Assembly (NCBI GenBank): GCA_050084515.1
Contig: CM114272.1
Coordinates: 21,762,001 to 21,826,000 of the forward strand
Reading direction: 5' to 3'
Source of the DNA: Blasia pusilla
Lineage: Eukaryota > Marchantiophyta > Marchantiopsida > Blasiales
DNA: 64,000 bases
Below are positions 12,861 through 24,826 of this stretch, piece after piece. A program made the translations under genes and the position numbers. Below the pieces are notes generated by a model. It saw only the letters and a list, made by a program, of their open reading frames with translations, ran no database searches and was not told where the DNA came from. How positions within the stretch are numbered: the stretch's first letter is position 1; each line of letters begins with the position of its first letter.

Positions 12861-13295
12861 CCAGAAAATACCGGAGGCCTTAGATTGCCGCGGTACTCAG
12901 TGGGCCCTAAACTGGAAGGTTGGCAGATCGAGCACGGAACAAGAAGTGAACAGAGGATCCACTTCCAGAAGTTCAAACCACAAGAAATGCGCAAATGTTT
13001 AGAAACGAAATCCCGCGCAGGATCAAGGGCGTCCACTTTTACATGATCATCGTCCATATGCTTCACTTCCCCTCACCTGGAGCTCATTCGTGCTGGGTCG
13101 ACCCTGAGTTTCCTCAAAGAGAGCGAAAGTAATCCATTCGCTGAGCTAACAAGAAGGGCTGAAACGAGTGATTTCAGCACCCGAGTACTTAGCTCTACCC
13201 TAAAATAAATGCAGAAACGTATACTTTACACTAAAGTATATTCCCCGGAGGAGAGGAGCAGGATTACAGAAAAGCTTCCGCTCCACGAACTCTTG

Positions 13296-15426
13296 TTAGT
13301 TAGTGTAGCGAATGTAAACCTTTGGTCGCGAGAAACGTTTGATGGAGTCCTCCACCTCCCTGAGTTGTGCATCAATATCTGCTTTCCCACGAATCTGACT
13401 GGCAGTCTCGACCACCAAGGGCATCCCTGATAGCCTATTAACCAGTTTGTCTCTATCTGCAGAGTTGTTAAAGTCGTCCTGAAATCTCCTGGCAAAGGCG
13501 CTGGTGAATTGTGGAGGACGAACTCTCCCTAGAAATCAAATACTACGAGTGTTCCATGCTACTTAGTGAGGTTCACGACTGGGAAAAACAAATTCTCTCA
13601 TGAAAGAAAAACTCAGATTTTTTTGTATGGACATGAACCGCTGTTAAAAATGGATTCGACGTTCGGTGAAATCCTGAAGAATCTCATTTCATGCGGCTTA
13701 CCTTATGACTCTGCTTAAGGCCAAATCTGCGCTTAGAGAAGCAATTCACTTATCTGCTTTCTTCCATATCCAATTTATTAAAATATTACACGCAGCATGT
13801 CCATGAATCCAGAATGCTGTGAGCACCGATCGTATAAAGGATACTGTCTTCCAAAGTTTTCAGGACCTCTAGCCTTTCCTCATTTTTCATCAAGACCAAG
13901 CCCGGTGGCAAATGCTTTTCTTTCTCCTCCTCCAACCTGAAAGCATCGGAGGAAACATAACTCACTTTTGCTCGTGACAACTTATGCTCTGCGTATTGAG
14001 AGGGAAGCTTCTTCCATTCTAAATTGTGATCTGCTGGTTTCGACGTTCGGTGAATTCCTGAAGAATCTCGTTTCATGCGGCTTACCTTGTGACCTGCTGG
14101 TTCTATCAACCTCTATGTTTATTTCGCATCGCCTATGCACATGCTTAGGTTTGATCCTCACCTTCTTAGGTTAGATATGCAGCGGACAGGTTAAAGATTT
14201 TTATCCAGAGATGGTGAATTTGTGAAAACAAGAGAACGATCTTACGACTCACCTTCTCTCTCTGTCCTCTGCAAGCTCAATCTTTCTTCGGAGCAGGCTG
14301 CACCAAATATGGTAAACGAATCACCACTTAATCAGAGTACCCTATCTTCGAGGTGCCATCAAGGTCCCACCGCGGTTGCTCCATAGAAAATGTTGTTGCA
14401 AGGCTCTTCTTGATTATTAGCTCTCTTTCATGACAAACCCCTCTCCCCGCTATCTCTGGGCCTACAACTTCAAACAGGAATAATTCTCCTATTGGATTGC
14501 CAATAAGTCAGAAATTCCCTCTCCAGAGGTGCCTACCGATGCCTCGTCGGTCTGTTGGCAGGGCAATGAGTGTATTGTATGATTCAAAACACCAGACGGC
14601 TGGTTAATGCTCAACCAATAGTGTTTTCAACTGTTCTGGACGAGAAGCAGCCCTGGGTGAGAGGGATGACAGCTTACAGAAAATGACGAAGTTCATGCTG
14701 TGGTACCCAAGATCCCGCGCTATTGGAGTCTTAATCCTATGGTTCCATGAAAGTTTAGTTTCAGCACTCAGTCGTGCTCGCAACCCGGAGATTTCATTGG
14801 TAAAACAAAAGTGTGACGATAATTTAAAGAGAAATAAAAGTTAGAGTTTTGCATCTTACTAAGCTGGAACTCTGCCGTAGTTTTCACTTCCAGGTAATGA
14901 TGCTTCGGGGGTTTTCGATGACCTTTTTTTCCTGCCCGCAGCAGCAGCTATTGCGAGTTCGCTAATATTCTTGGCCATGTAGTCGATCTTCTCAGTATTT
15001 TTCTTGCCCTTAGATTGCGTGCTCTGAAGCATGGTAGAGTAAACGCTCACCAACCTTTCCAGAACGATGTGAACTGTAGAATCCACCTAGTCCAGATTTT
15101 TTTAATTTCCAATGCAAATCTTGATTCTGAGTGCGCGACTCATTACAAGCGTAAGCTGCAACTTATATCTACACCAACTGTGTTTTGCCTCTCTGAACCT
15201 ATGAAGCATGACGAGGCCACATTAGAGTATATGTACATAATCATACACATCGACACACCATTCACACTGCAATGAGTGTTAAAAGTTGTGTTCTGTAACA
15301 GCGTCAACCAATTTCGCCTCTGACAGGGTTGGAAGAGCTAGCACTTACTTCGGTGATTACGGATGCGCTATCTGAAGTATTGCAGCATTCAGGGCGACGG
15401 TTCAGTTCGGACAGACTGAGCCCGAC
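13296..15426 (-). CDS. Enkurin-domain protein, five 3' exons (5' part uncertain)
   Basis: Exons in transcript order: 15349-15426, 14860-15086, 14253-14297, 13845-13936, 13296-13456 (stop 13296-13298). The four joints are GT-AG and phase-consistent; donors include GTAAGT after ITE and GTGAGT after RERR. The joined 200 residues end in the diagnostic enkurin layout. First comes GRVPAYLLRRKIELAEDRER, then PPGLVLMKNEERLEVLKTLE, then MPLVVET, and last IKRFSRPKVYI just before the stop. Enkurin family members are microtubule inner or associated proteins of motile cilia and flagella, or scaffolds binding calmodulin and TRP channels. In a land plant this suggests a role in the sperm flagellum (inference). 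Unspliced frames run into intron and hide the domain. The product is 5'-partial here; likely upstream exons are listed at 18098-18605. The N-terminal side of the first exon was not resolved. Confidence 0.85.
13655..13709. repeat. Intronic direct repeat, copy 1
   Basis: About 55 bp matching 14039-14093 with a few differences (TTCGACGTTCGGTGAA core). It lies in the last intron of the enkurin gene; its partner lies in the intron before. On the gene strand each copy carries a GTAAGCC donor-like site that the model does not use. Confidence 0.85.
14039..14093. repeat. Intronic direct repeat, copy 2
   Basis: Partner of 13655-13709 at an offset of 384 bp, inside the intron between the VPAYLLRR exon and the PPGLVLM exon. 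It suggests a small segmental duplication of intron sequence. Confidence 0.85.
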
Positions 15427-18097
15427 CTGCAAAAACGTGGATGAATTATAGACCGTGCGAGTGCGAGTGCGAGGACCCTAGACTGTAAGAACCTATCCCC
15501 TCAGAGGCACTGACTATCAGAACTCGGGCTGTGAGATTAAAAAAATTCTGCAAGAATTCCATTAGACTGTCATACGTCTACATTCCATCGCATCGTCTGA
15601 AAAGCAACAGTAATAACCTCCTCCAATTTCATTCGAGGAACGTTCCCATAACCCCCAAAAGTCGTACTGTACGTTTACGATCAAACTCATAATTTATTTC
15701 TTCACCCGACCGCAGTGACCTCACTGTGTGCTTGCAAGTACGTATGGTAAAGAATCAGCATGAAACAAAAAAGTGAGAAGAATGCTCCCCGTTTCAAGTT
15801 CTAGTTAAAATTAAAAAGAGTAACTAACGTCAGTATGGATTCGTCCATTCATCCTCTACTCAGGGAATAGGTAATTAGAGATTGGGTGTGTTCTGACAAA
15901 TGGAAATCATTAAAAGGACACCCATTTTCGAAACGACTCTGCATTTAGTTCGGGCGTCGTGGGAATCCTACACAAGCGGATGAAGCCATCACTACTACTT
16001 GAGTATGAAGGCACATAGCACCTATGCTAACATCAACTGCCCTTGGGCCATCCTCCCACCTAACCACAAGATGAATGAATACGCTAGATAGATCGATGCT
16101 AGCTGCATATTCAATGCAAAACACGATTCTCATTTTCTCGCAATAGTTTATCACATAAAACATTTGGAATTATGATTTCAATTCTATTAGCATCTCCTGT
16201 GTGGGTGATTACCTTTGCCCACCATCATGACTTAATCACCGAGACTTTTTCATCCTTCACATTATACCAGGAATAGGTGTGGGCAGAATGATAGGACTCA
16301 ATTTTGCTCCTCCGTGTGCAGAAACGTACCGCTGACTTCAAATCAAATCACCTGCTTGCGGAGAGGAAAGTCGAGACCTATTACCTGTTATTGCTGTCGA
16401 AACAGAGGGGCGGGTTTCCTTTCGGATGGCTCGGATGTATTTGTTGGTGACTTGCTAGCTGAAAGCATTATTGCCAGGAGTAAAATTTACAATAACCGTC
16501 CGGCGAGCCTATGAGTATGGCGCAGGTACCGGAGAGATAATGTGCTCACCCTGGAGTTGCTCTGTCGGCTGTTTCTCCCACTCGATTGGAGGGGCGGCAC
16601 GACCTTCGGCAGCACCTGCGGACTTCACACACTTTAGCGATAAACGGAATCTTTTCAGTAGTGGCCGTGCGCTCTGAAGCTCCACGAGACCACCCGCTGG
16701 CATTGCCTGGCAACAACTCTAGGTTGCGGGCCTCCAGGTTCGGGACGGCGTCTCTCTCTCCCCAGGCACAGTCCTACCGGGTCGCGGGGTTCTATGGTCG
16801 CAAGGCTGTGGCAGGCACTACTTGATGAGTATAGTCTCTCTCCAATCAAAGTCTTGCACCTTGTGTGATGCTGGGCACAAGACCTCCAGTCAATATCTGG
16901 TCACTTGTCCTAAATTTGCAACTCCAAGAGCAACAACTGCAATAACTAAGCTGGTAGTGCGAGAGTTGTGACCCATTTCAGTAAGAAGACTACAACAGCT
17001 ACCGCACTGATAAGTACGTAATAAAAAAGGATGCCAGGTAATGTAGATAGTGTTGTGAAGCGTTTATTGGCCGATTCCTGGAATCTGCACCGACTCTCTA
17101 TATGGCACACTCTGTCTGAGTGAATCATTCTGTCCAATGGTACTCTGCATTTCCCATCCTAATCCCTATTTTTGGCTCTCTATGCCCCCTCCTTTGTATC
17201 CCGATGGGTACCCTCCATCTCCTAATCCCTAGCATGGTACGTCCAACCAGAGTGCAGAGTCTACGGTCGGAACACTACGACAGAAACTACTGCACGACTT
17301 AATGAGTACCCTCTCTCTTCCGCTACGCACGGAGGGAACCATGAAAATGTCTTACCGCTCTCTCTTGACCGCATATCCTGAACAAGCACAACTGAATCAC
17401 TATTTGTATAGGAGAACCCCTTGCCTGGGAACCCGGCTTAAATTCAAGTTTAGACGGCGGCAATCCCCTTTAACAAGAAGATAAGCAGCAACACAACCAA
17501 ACTCTTGCACTCGAGAGATGAAACCTCTAGTCACTGCTTGGTCTCCCGTACAAAATTCATATCACACATATGCTGATATTGCTACGCTGGTAACACCAGA
17601 ATTTCTCTAACACATTCGGATTTACTAGATTCACTGCCCGAAGCTGCTGGATTACTTTACCCGATTGAAATCCCAATCAGGTAAAGAGCTTCTTGGTTGA
17701 CACTGGGAAGCTCCGCAACAACACTTTGTATGGTCAGCACTCACACTATATGAGAGTGTCTCCCTCCTCTCTTGTAGTACCTCGTCTCTCTACACCCATC
17801 CAAGTCTCAAGCACCGTCCAGCCAGGCTCTATGGTCGCCGTCCACAAGGCTACGACAGGCACTTCTTATTAATTAGTACAGTCTCTCTGCCCTGACCAAG
17901 GGGAAATCCGATCTCTTCTTATTTCAGATTTCCTACGGTCATATGTTCCGCTGCGATCAGCGCCGAACTGGAATCGTCATTCCGACTCTCTTGGCGGTGA
18001 AGTTACCCCTAGATAATTCACTGATTCTTATGTAAGTTTTCTGTAACTGAAACAACAGAGTGGTACATGCTACACCGAGAGTGTCGGCCGTGAATAC
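15427..18097. other. Probable long intron region with diverged internal repeats
   Basis: If the upstream exons belong to the enkurin gene, this is mainly intron, perhaps with small exons I could not fix. It contains imperfect direct repeats: a TCTATGGTCGC...GGCACT...AGTCTCTCTC block near 16790-16840 recurs near 17830-17895 and more weakly near 17260-17320. An associated block with CTCTTGCAC...CTCTAGTCA...CTGGTAACACC (17500-17600) resembles 16850-16960. No other coding signal is convincing. Confidence 0.4.
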
Positions 18098-18605
18098 CTG
18101 CTTGCTGGCGTGAAGCTTAGCACTCCTCATCGCAATGGCTGCAACATTTGCTTTGTGATGATTCCGAGGGGTGATTCCTTTCCTTGCCATTTCGTCTCTG
18201 GTACACCCAACACTCTTAATTTCGGGCTCATTTGTACAATTTCACAGGAATGTAATGAGGACGGACAAACGCGACCTTAAAACTCCAACGGAGCAATCCG
18301 CAGCAAACTTCCGTGAACGTGAGGAACAAAGCTTCCATAGAGAAGTTATGTTTTGTATGAAAACTAGTGTAATTGCGGCATTACTTCAACGAGAAGTAGA
18401 AAAACCGACGAAGTAGACAACAACCTGATGCCTCGGGGCGGATTCAGCAAATTATGAATCTGGAAACTGTCTAGATGACTTGAGTAAGTCGTCCTTCTGC
18501 TTTTGAACTGTGGTAGCGCAAGACCATGCTTCTCCAGCCCTTGAAGCTAATGCAAACACAACTTCTACATCTTCAATATCGAAAGAAGGATAATGTCTAA
18601 CTTGG
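18098..18605 (-). CDS. Two likely 5' exons of the enkurin-domain gene
   Basis: Exon 18468-18605 opens after a TTTTTGTAG acceptor and reads FDIEDVEVVFALASRAGEAW without stops. Exon 18098-18197 opens after a GTGTACCAG acceptor and ends AGCAAGCAG before GTATTC. The joint between them is in phase, though the upstream donor (GTTTCC) is weak. The second exon reads MARKGITPRNHHKANVAAIA, which resembles the [K/R][D/N]H-x-K-x-N-V segment near the N-terminus of ENKD1-type enkurin proteins. It ends in phase 0, matching the first firm exon at 15426. Same strand, matching phase and family resemblance support one gene of more than 5 kb. No start codon for the whole gene was identified. The alternative is a separate small gene. 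Confidence 0.5.
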
Positions 18606-20667
18606 CTACAAAAATGAATAAACTCTTAGTTCCATCCAGAGATTCGGCTCGATGGATGGAAATTTCGATTACGTGCTAGCGAGTGCACCGAAGCATAACC
18701 TCATTAAATACGCTTTGATCTAATCAGGATGTCATGTCTTGAATATCGATGGCTTAATTTGAGAGTGGGATGTCCCAGATGCATGCCTGTTTCCTTTCCA
18801 ACTCGAGGGACGAGCAAGAAGTGGGCTTAGAGTTCCCGTTGCTGACAGTTGGGTCATGATGGTCGCCGTTTATGCACAACTTTTCGAAGTTATCTTGCAA
18901 CCGTACGTCCTCTTCTGCATATTCCCCTCCCTCGCTGACTGACATTGAACCTCAGAACAGAACCACGGGTTGCTGCAATAATCGACAGTCGAACCTTCAG
19001 CCACTTGTAAGCACAGGCAAGGGTCAGAGATTCGTTCCCTGTATTTGATAGATAGCAAACCTTATTCGCAGGAGAGGAGGGGAGACTAAGAAACGACTTC
19101 CTCATATTCTTGTGGTGTAGCCCCGAGGAGATCTTGGTCGGGTTAGTCTCTCAACAAAGGAGTGGGGACCGTTGGGCAGGCAGTTGAGGAAAGGGTGATC
19201 TAGAGGCCAGAGCTGACAATTGCAGATACGTAAAGCGATCACGAACAGAGTATGATCAGTCAGCAGTTCAGAGTGTGGAGTCAGGCCCCAGAAGAAACAA
19301 TTGTGCTTTGTGATCTACAGCAGAGCATGACAATCCTAACAGCCCGCTGCAAATTAGAAACTACGATCTTCACTACCACGTCTTCTGATCGAGCTCTAAC
19401 TCTGCAGGTGCCAGGAGCGCTGTAAATAAAAAACGACGATCTTCTTTACCGCATCTTCTGATCAAGCTATAACTCTAGGGGTGACAGGAGGACCTAAACC
19501 GCCACGACCTACCAAGAGAAAGCGATCGTAGAGCAGTTATGAGATGGGCTTGTCTTGGCGACTTAGGGTCGCCTATCGCTCTTCTGTCGACACCACGAGA
19601 GAAAGGTTCTGCAATAAGATTTGGACTTGCTCCCGCCTCGTGAAATGTGGATTGATATTTGCACTTTAGGGACTACTTGAGACATTCTACAGCTTAGAAA
19701 ATACTCTCGGAGTATATCAGTGATACACTTCCATACACAATATTGTATATCTGGGAATAGTTTTTATGAGGCAAGCCAGTGAGCTTCTTACGAGCCACTC
19801 AGACCCTTGATCCTGAGGGCACACCAAATTATTAATCCCTCGGATGAAATCCTGCAGGGAGACCGCCAGGATAATATTCATTCATTAGATTGCCAGAGTC
19901 GACACAAGAAATGCAGTGACAGTTTAATTATTGACGATTCATGACCTGTAATCACGCTGTCTCCAAGAGAAAAAATTTAACAGACCCAACTTCACTGGAT
20001 TAATAGTGACGCATTGAGCTCACAAACCGCTTCGATCGCTGTGTTAGCCACCAGTTCAGAAACTATGATGCAAGAACTACTGAAGGAAATTTGTCCAATT
20101 CGGTGAAGAGGCATTAGCTCACGGGCAAGTAACAGAATCATTTCAACGATGGTGGAAACGAATCTCCATAATAGAGTCTCTTTGAAAGAAAAGAATTGGT
20201 GAAGCCTTAGAGAACCATCGGCAACAAACTCTACAGACAGTTCGCTGCAGAAAAACCCCAAGGCACGAATCGAAGATACTAAACCATCCATTGAAAAGAT
20301 CAGTTGAGCATCAAACCGTCTGAGGACATACTCATACTGACACTATATTACATAAGCAAATACTATTTCCTCATCTTCGTCTTACGTTCGTTTGCGATGG
20401 AAATCCTCTAAGATATGCGGGGCGTGCACGAGATCAATGAAGTTCAGAGTATCACCCCTCGCGCGTAAGGATCAACTGGCGATCCGCACCTTCATCTTTC
20501 TGTATGCTTTGCACCAGGGTCCTATCCCTATCAGACAGACACTCAAGTACAAGCGCTCTTGACAGAAAAATGAAAGAGTCGAACCTGTCCTCATTGGCAA
20601 ATTTCTCTTCCCCAGACACAAAACAAGAACCAGCGACTAGATAATCCTCGATGTGATCAAATGGGAA
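18606..20667. other. Unassigned; weak minus-strand coding candidates
   Basis: Three minus-strand open stretches look more protein-like than background but match no family I know: 18754-18945, 19992-20291 and 20452-20712. They lie upstream of the enkurin exons on the same strand and could be further 5' exons or decayed sequence. No clean donor and acceptor set links them. Confidence 0.3.
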
Positions 20668-21215
20668 CCCTAGGACACTTTGTGGCAATGTTCCATACGC
20701 CCAGACATGCAAATAGAAACGACCAAATACGGGACGCTCTTATCATGAAGGAAACCTAGAACACTTTCTAACGATGCTCCATGTGCCAAAAACTCTACGT
20801 TCTCCTTGGCAGATGCATAACAAGAACAACGACCAGATGCTCCAAGATCTTATCAAACCCTAAGAAACTTTTCGACGATACTCCAAGATCCACTCACTAA
20901 ATTCTCTCGGCAGTTGCATAACAAGAACAACAACCATAACCACCAAGCTTTTCTCAAAGCCTAGAACATTTTTCGACCATACTCCAAGATCCACTTACGA
21001 AATTCTCATCGACAGATGCATAACAAGAACAACGAAAATATACTCAAAGCTGTCATCAAACAAGAGCCCTAAGACATCTTTTCGCAATGTTCCATGAGCC
21101 CAAGATTATGACAATCTCTTCCGCGGATCCACAAGAAGAACGACTCAATAATCATAAAATACGAACCCTTACAACACTTGTCGACGACGCTCCATGAGCC
21201 CAAGTGGTAGCACAA
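20668..21215. repeat. Decayed ~100-bp minisatellite, about 6 units
   Basis: A CCTA(A/G)(A/G)A(A)C...TTTCGA(C)...CTCCA block recurs at about 20668, 20754, 20858, 20959, 21067 and 21165. A GCATAACAAGAACAAC block follows in three adjacent units. Periods are about 86-108 bp. Units differ heavily. The first overlaps the minus-strand open frame ending at 20452, so either that frame is repeat-derived or the array grew from an exon. Confidence 0.8.
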
Positions 21216-21314
21216 GTGAGATTGCTACAAGGAGTGGCGACGGCAGCGGCAGTCAAGAAGACCCACATTTATAGTCGACTTCATGACGGACATCGATTTA
21301 TCCCCCCAGCCATT

Positions 21315-21660
21315 GAGATGTACGGGGCGATGGGGGAGAGGTTTGACTCGTTCCTTACAGATTGCGCCCATCATTTCTAGTCGAGAAATGGGTTGTCCTT
21401 AGCCACTGCGATACTTTATTGTAGGCAACGGGTCTTCATAGTTTTGCAGCGCGCCTAGGCAAATGGGCTTCTGCAGCGGGCTTAGGCGGTTGGAGACGCC
21501 AATACTTGAGGCCCACTTAATAATAGTCATAGTTCTCTAAATGTTGCTGATATTGTATTTGCTGATGGTGATTTTAGTCGTTAGGAGGAAAGCCCCCTTC
21601 TTTCTCCTTGGGACCGGATCCGGCCTGTCGAAGTCTATTTTTTTTCTCCATGCCCCTCTT
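21315..21660. repeat. Dispersed repeat, copy 1
   Basis: Related to 54005-54240 on the same strand: GAGAAATGGGTTGTC, then a block ending AATGGGCTTCT, then a GGTTG...GA(G)A(C/T)GC block. The plus-strand translation contains RNGLSLAT here and RNGLSST in the other copy, so the ancestral repeat may have been coding. The family was not identified. Confidence 0.6.
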
Positions 21661-23045
21661 TTTTTACATATATATTTTATTTCTTCAATGACCCAAGAAC
21701 ACAAAAGCCCTAAGAACGAAAACACGAGAAAAATCCCTTTCGAGCACAGTACGGTACATACTGCGCCGTATTACGGCGCACATGAGCTTCTCAAACGGAA
21801 GCTTCCTGCACTAATGTGCGGATTAGTAGTAATTTAGTACCCCTTAAAAAGAAGAAGAATAATAATGTCATAACAGGAGATTCTATGCGCTAATCATAAC
21901 GTAATAAATCTATGACCAGGACAGTCTGCACTCCGTCCCCCCAAGTGACCTCCACATAATGATGATTCGTTGGAAGAAGATAGGAGCTAAAGTGCACGAC
22001 TATGGCGTCATTCCATGTTGTTTGGAATTTCCATAACTTGCTTGTACAAGTGTCGTCAAGGTGAACAAACACCTAATTACACCGTAATTCAAACACGTAA
22101 GCAATGTCATGCCTCGACGTAATTGGGAAGGAAACAATGGTGTGGGAAATTATGGCAGATCCCCCTTTTAGTTGTGGAAGAAGAGAAAATGCGATTTGTA
22201 CATTCATGATAATAGATTGATCAACTGAAAGTCCAGGATGATAATTAGCCCATGGGGAGGGCTGGGCTCTTCCATTGTCACTAATTTTGAAAATTTTCTT
22301 AGTCAAGCGGATGAATGGTTGTGGGTAGGAGGATGTGTAATATTAAGGAAGGAGAGCTGGGTTGGTGGGTCGGAATAATAAAGAGATAAGACGACTCATG
22401 CCCAGTTTAAGGAGAGTGAAAAAAGAAAAAAGGAGTTTAGGGTTTCGATGAACTGACTCGGCTCCCGTGATAAATTGACAATCTCGGCCGGTGATCCCTT
22501 CATTGCCATGACTCACTGCTAGATTCTTTTTGCCAGCACAACATTCCTATAGTATGAAAAATATGTTTAAGTTAATGAATGAAAATTATGAGTGAGGTGC
22601 CATGCAGGGTAAATTAATACGCATAATTCAAATTGGACGCGTTTTTTAGAGATTTTGGAGCACAATGCGTCACTTGGAGAAAACCAAAATTTTCTGTCCA
22701 TGGTGTTAAATGCTGTAAGGTTGTTAAAATGTGAACTCCTTTGGTAGTAGCTTAAATTTAAATTTTTCTCTGAGAGATAAATAATAAGGATATTAAAAAT
22801 AGATGTAAGAACATGGAAGATAAGACTAGTGTGGCGGCCCTTAAAGGGATCTTATTGATTAAAAAAATTCAAAATAGAATACAAAGAAGTTCACAATAAG
22901 AACGTATGGATTAATAACAGAATGTAATTGGGTTAATTACATAATATTAAAAAAATTCAAATGCACAAAATTTGATTTCAATGTTGTGGGGCGGCTTTAC
23001 TCTAATAGGCACGCTATACTACGAATATATTAGTGTGCAAACTCC
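21661..23045. other. Unassigned AT-rich sequence
   Basis: No gene, array or element ends recognised. Open frames are short and without motif. Confidence 0.5.
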
Positions 23046-23412
23046 CAAGGAGATGAATATATTAGTGTGCAAATTGGAGAGATGAAAATAATAGTGTGAT
23101 AATCTTTAGTGAGATCGTATTGTAGAGAAAATAAAATCTTTAGTGAAATGCTATAATGCATAGCAAATCAATGTAGAGGTTTTAAAAATTGGCATTAAAA
23201 ATGTATCAAAAAATAAAATGGTATACAATAAAATGTTGCAATACATAGCAAATCAACGCAGACTAGACTATGAAGGAGATGAAGACATTAGTGTGCAAAC
23301 CATAGAGATGAAAATATAATAGCGTGATAATCATACTATAGAAAAGATAAAACGGTGTACAATGAAACACTACAATACATAACAAATAAATACAAAGGTA
23401 TTAAATAACAAA
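23046..23412. repeat. AT-rich imperfect tandem repeat
   Basis: AAGGAGATGAA...ATTAGTGTGCAAA...GAGATGAAAATA...GTGATAATC at 23046-23105 recurs at 23271-23333. Following ATACATAGCAAATCAA-type blocks also recur. The period is about 225 bp. Confidence 0.7.
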
Positions 23413-23488
23413 ACATATTTAATGCCGAAAAGATAAACCACATACGACGGGCGAATCAATAATAAATGCCATAATAGCAAAACTCTTA

Positions 23489-23808
23489 AGTAACAATATT
23501 TGCAGAGGATTCAATACAAGAAGCCTAAGTTACACACTCAATTAATACAAACCCGCGCAAGAGTAAGAGCGAGAGTGTAAGAGTGACAGCGAATACATGA
23601 AGATGGCCAATACATTAAGACGGAATATACAGAAGACAACAAATAGGTTGAGAACCTAATCCTTTTCATCCAATAATATTTTTCCACAGTATGAATCTGG
23701 TGGATTGTGATACGATTGCAGAAAATATTGTGTTTTGCACGCATCTAAGAGGAAATTGCAAAATACCGGCTTTAAGCTGGGGCTGTAAAAAATACATAAG
23801 ACTCTAAG
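23489..23808. repeat. Left arm of inverted duplication, non-LTR flank
   Basis: This ~320-bp sequence outside the gypsy LTR is the reverse complement of 31840-32151, with scattered differences and small indels. The shared block ends at AAGTAACAATATTTGC on this side. Normal LTR insertions give 5-bp flank copies, so this means the flank was duplicated and inverted together with the LTR. Confidence 0.9.
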
Positions 23809-24811
23809 TGTTGCGCCCCTACTCTCCTTGAACGTCAATCTTTATTGTTGCGGAAGCGTACGTCCAGCAAGACACGATCTCATCGCCGATCTGCACCCAA
23901 ACATGCACTCTCGTTAGTCGGGTCTGGGCCAACCAGCGTTCCAACCCACCGAGTTCTCAACTCGGCGTCTCATCAAGCTCAACCTTCCTTACTTCCTAGT
24001 TTCTAAAACATGGCAAGTCCTTCAAGACTTGGAACAAACTTCCTAATTAGTCTAGGAACCTAAAACGACACTTGCGCGCCTAGCGATCCCAACTGTTCAA
24101 CGGACCTCGTGTGAGTTCCAAACTGAGACCCAAGTAATTGAGTCGCGGGGTGAAATCCAAGAGGGATGTCTTGACATCGCCTCCATAGACTTGGTTCAGA
24201 TTTTCCAACCCAACCCCAAACTCTCGATCCGTTCCATGCCCTTGAGCCGCCTCGTGGTGCCCAAAGTGGGGTTCGAGTTCCAAGTAGTCTCGGAGACCTT
24301 CCCCCTTACTAGTACTTCTGGGGTTCTCCAATAACCTCCCCCCTTTGGAAAAGGAGGGTCGGGCCCTTCGTTGTGGCCCTCAACCCGACTCTACTTACAG
24401 TTGTTTCCGGGTTGTTTCTCAGCCGCTGCTCCTGCATTTGCAGAGATCTTTAGTGCGTTTGAACCATCTTTCCATAAGTATTCCAACGCACCCTTGTTCG
24501 ATCCAAACGCATCTTGGCTCTAAAAGTTATGGCCATAAATATAGTTGGAACTCTCAAACGCTAGTGGCGTTCCAAATCCGGATTCTTCCTTTGGCAACCC
24601 ACTTCCTAGACTCAACTCCTTTCAAGTCTTGTTCCGCGTTTGGTCCAGGTTTCTCAGTCGCAACCAGAACATCTGAAACGCGAAGCCTTGCTTGCATCTC
24701 GTCTCTTGTCTCTTCTTTGAGACCACTCCAATGCGCAAACCATCGTAGCGTGAGCCCGCTAATGTTCCGATGTTCTGCTTTGGCACTCGTTTGGTCATGA
24801 GGGTCACGACA
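23809..24811 (-). repeat. 3' LTR of the chromovirus (1003 bp)
   Basis: Read on the minus strand it begins TGTCGTGACCC and ends GGGGCGCAACA (TG...CA). It matches 30182-30549 directly and 30864-31839 in inverse. A purine-rich tract lies immediately upstream of its start. Confidence 0.9.
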
Positions 24812-24826
24812 CTCACTCCTCTTTAG
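24812..24826 (-). other. Polypurine tract of the chromovirus
   Basis: On the minus strand AAAGAGGAGTGAG directly abuts the TGTCGTG start of the 3' LTR, the position and composition expected for the plus-strand primer of reverse transcription. Confidence 0.7.

Larger units (their letters stand above)
8601..13295. other. Intergenic, no gene recognised
   Basis: Holds several overlapping open frames of 100-175 codons, the longest plus strand at 11497-12024. None has a domain, a coherent splice partner or compositional bias I can defend. In 10.3-11.5 kb three or four frames are open at once, the usual sign of GC-richer non-coding DNA. A palindrome (11857-11894) and a tandem duplication (12707-12860) are listed separately. 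Confidence 0.45.

Noticed and set aside
14860-15086. Gene ending GRVPA-stop as a separate small protein
   Set aside because: The stop is formed across a GTAAGA donor. Splicing gives VPAYLLRRK, the conserved enkurin motif.
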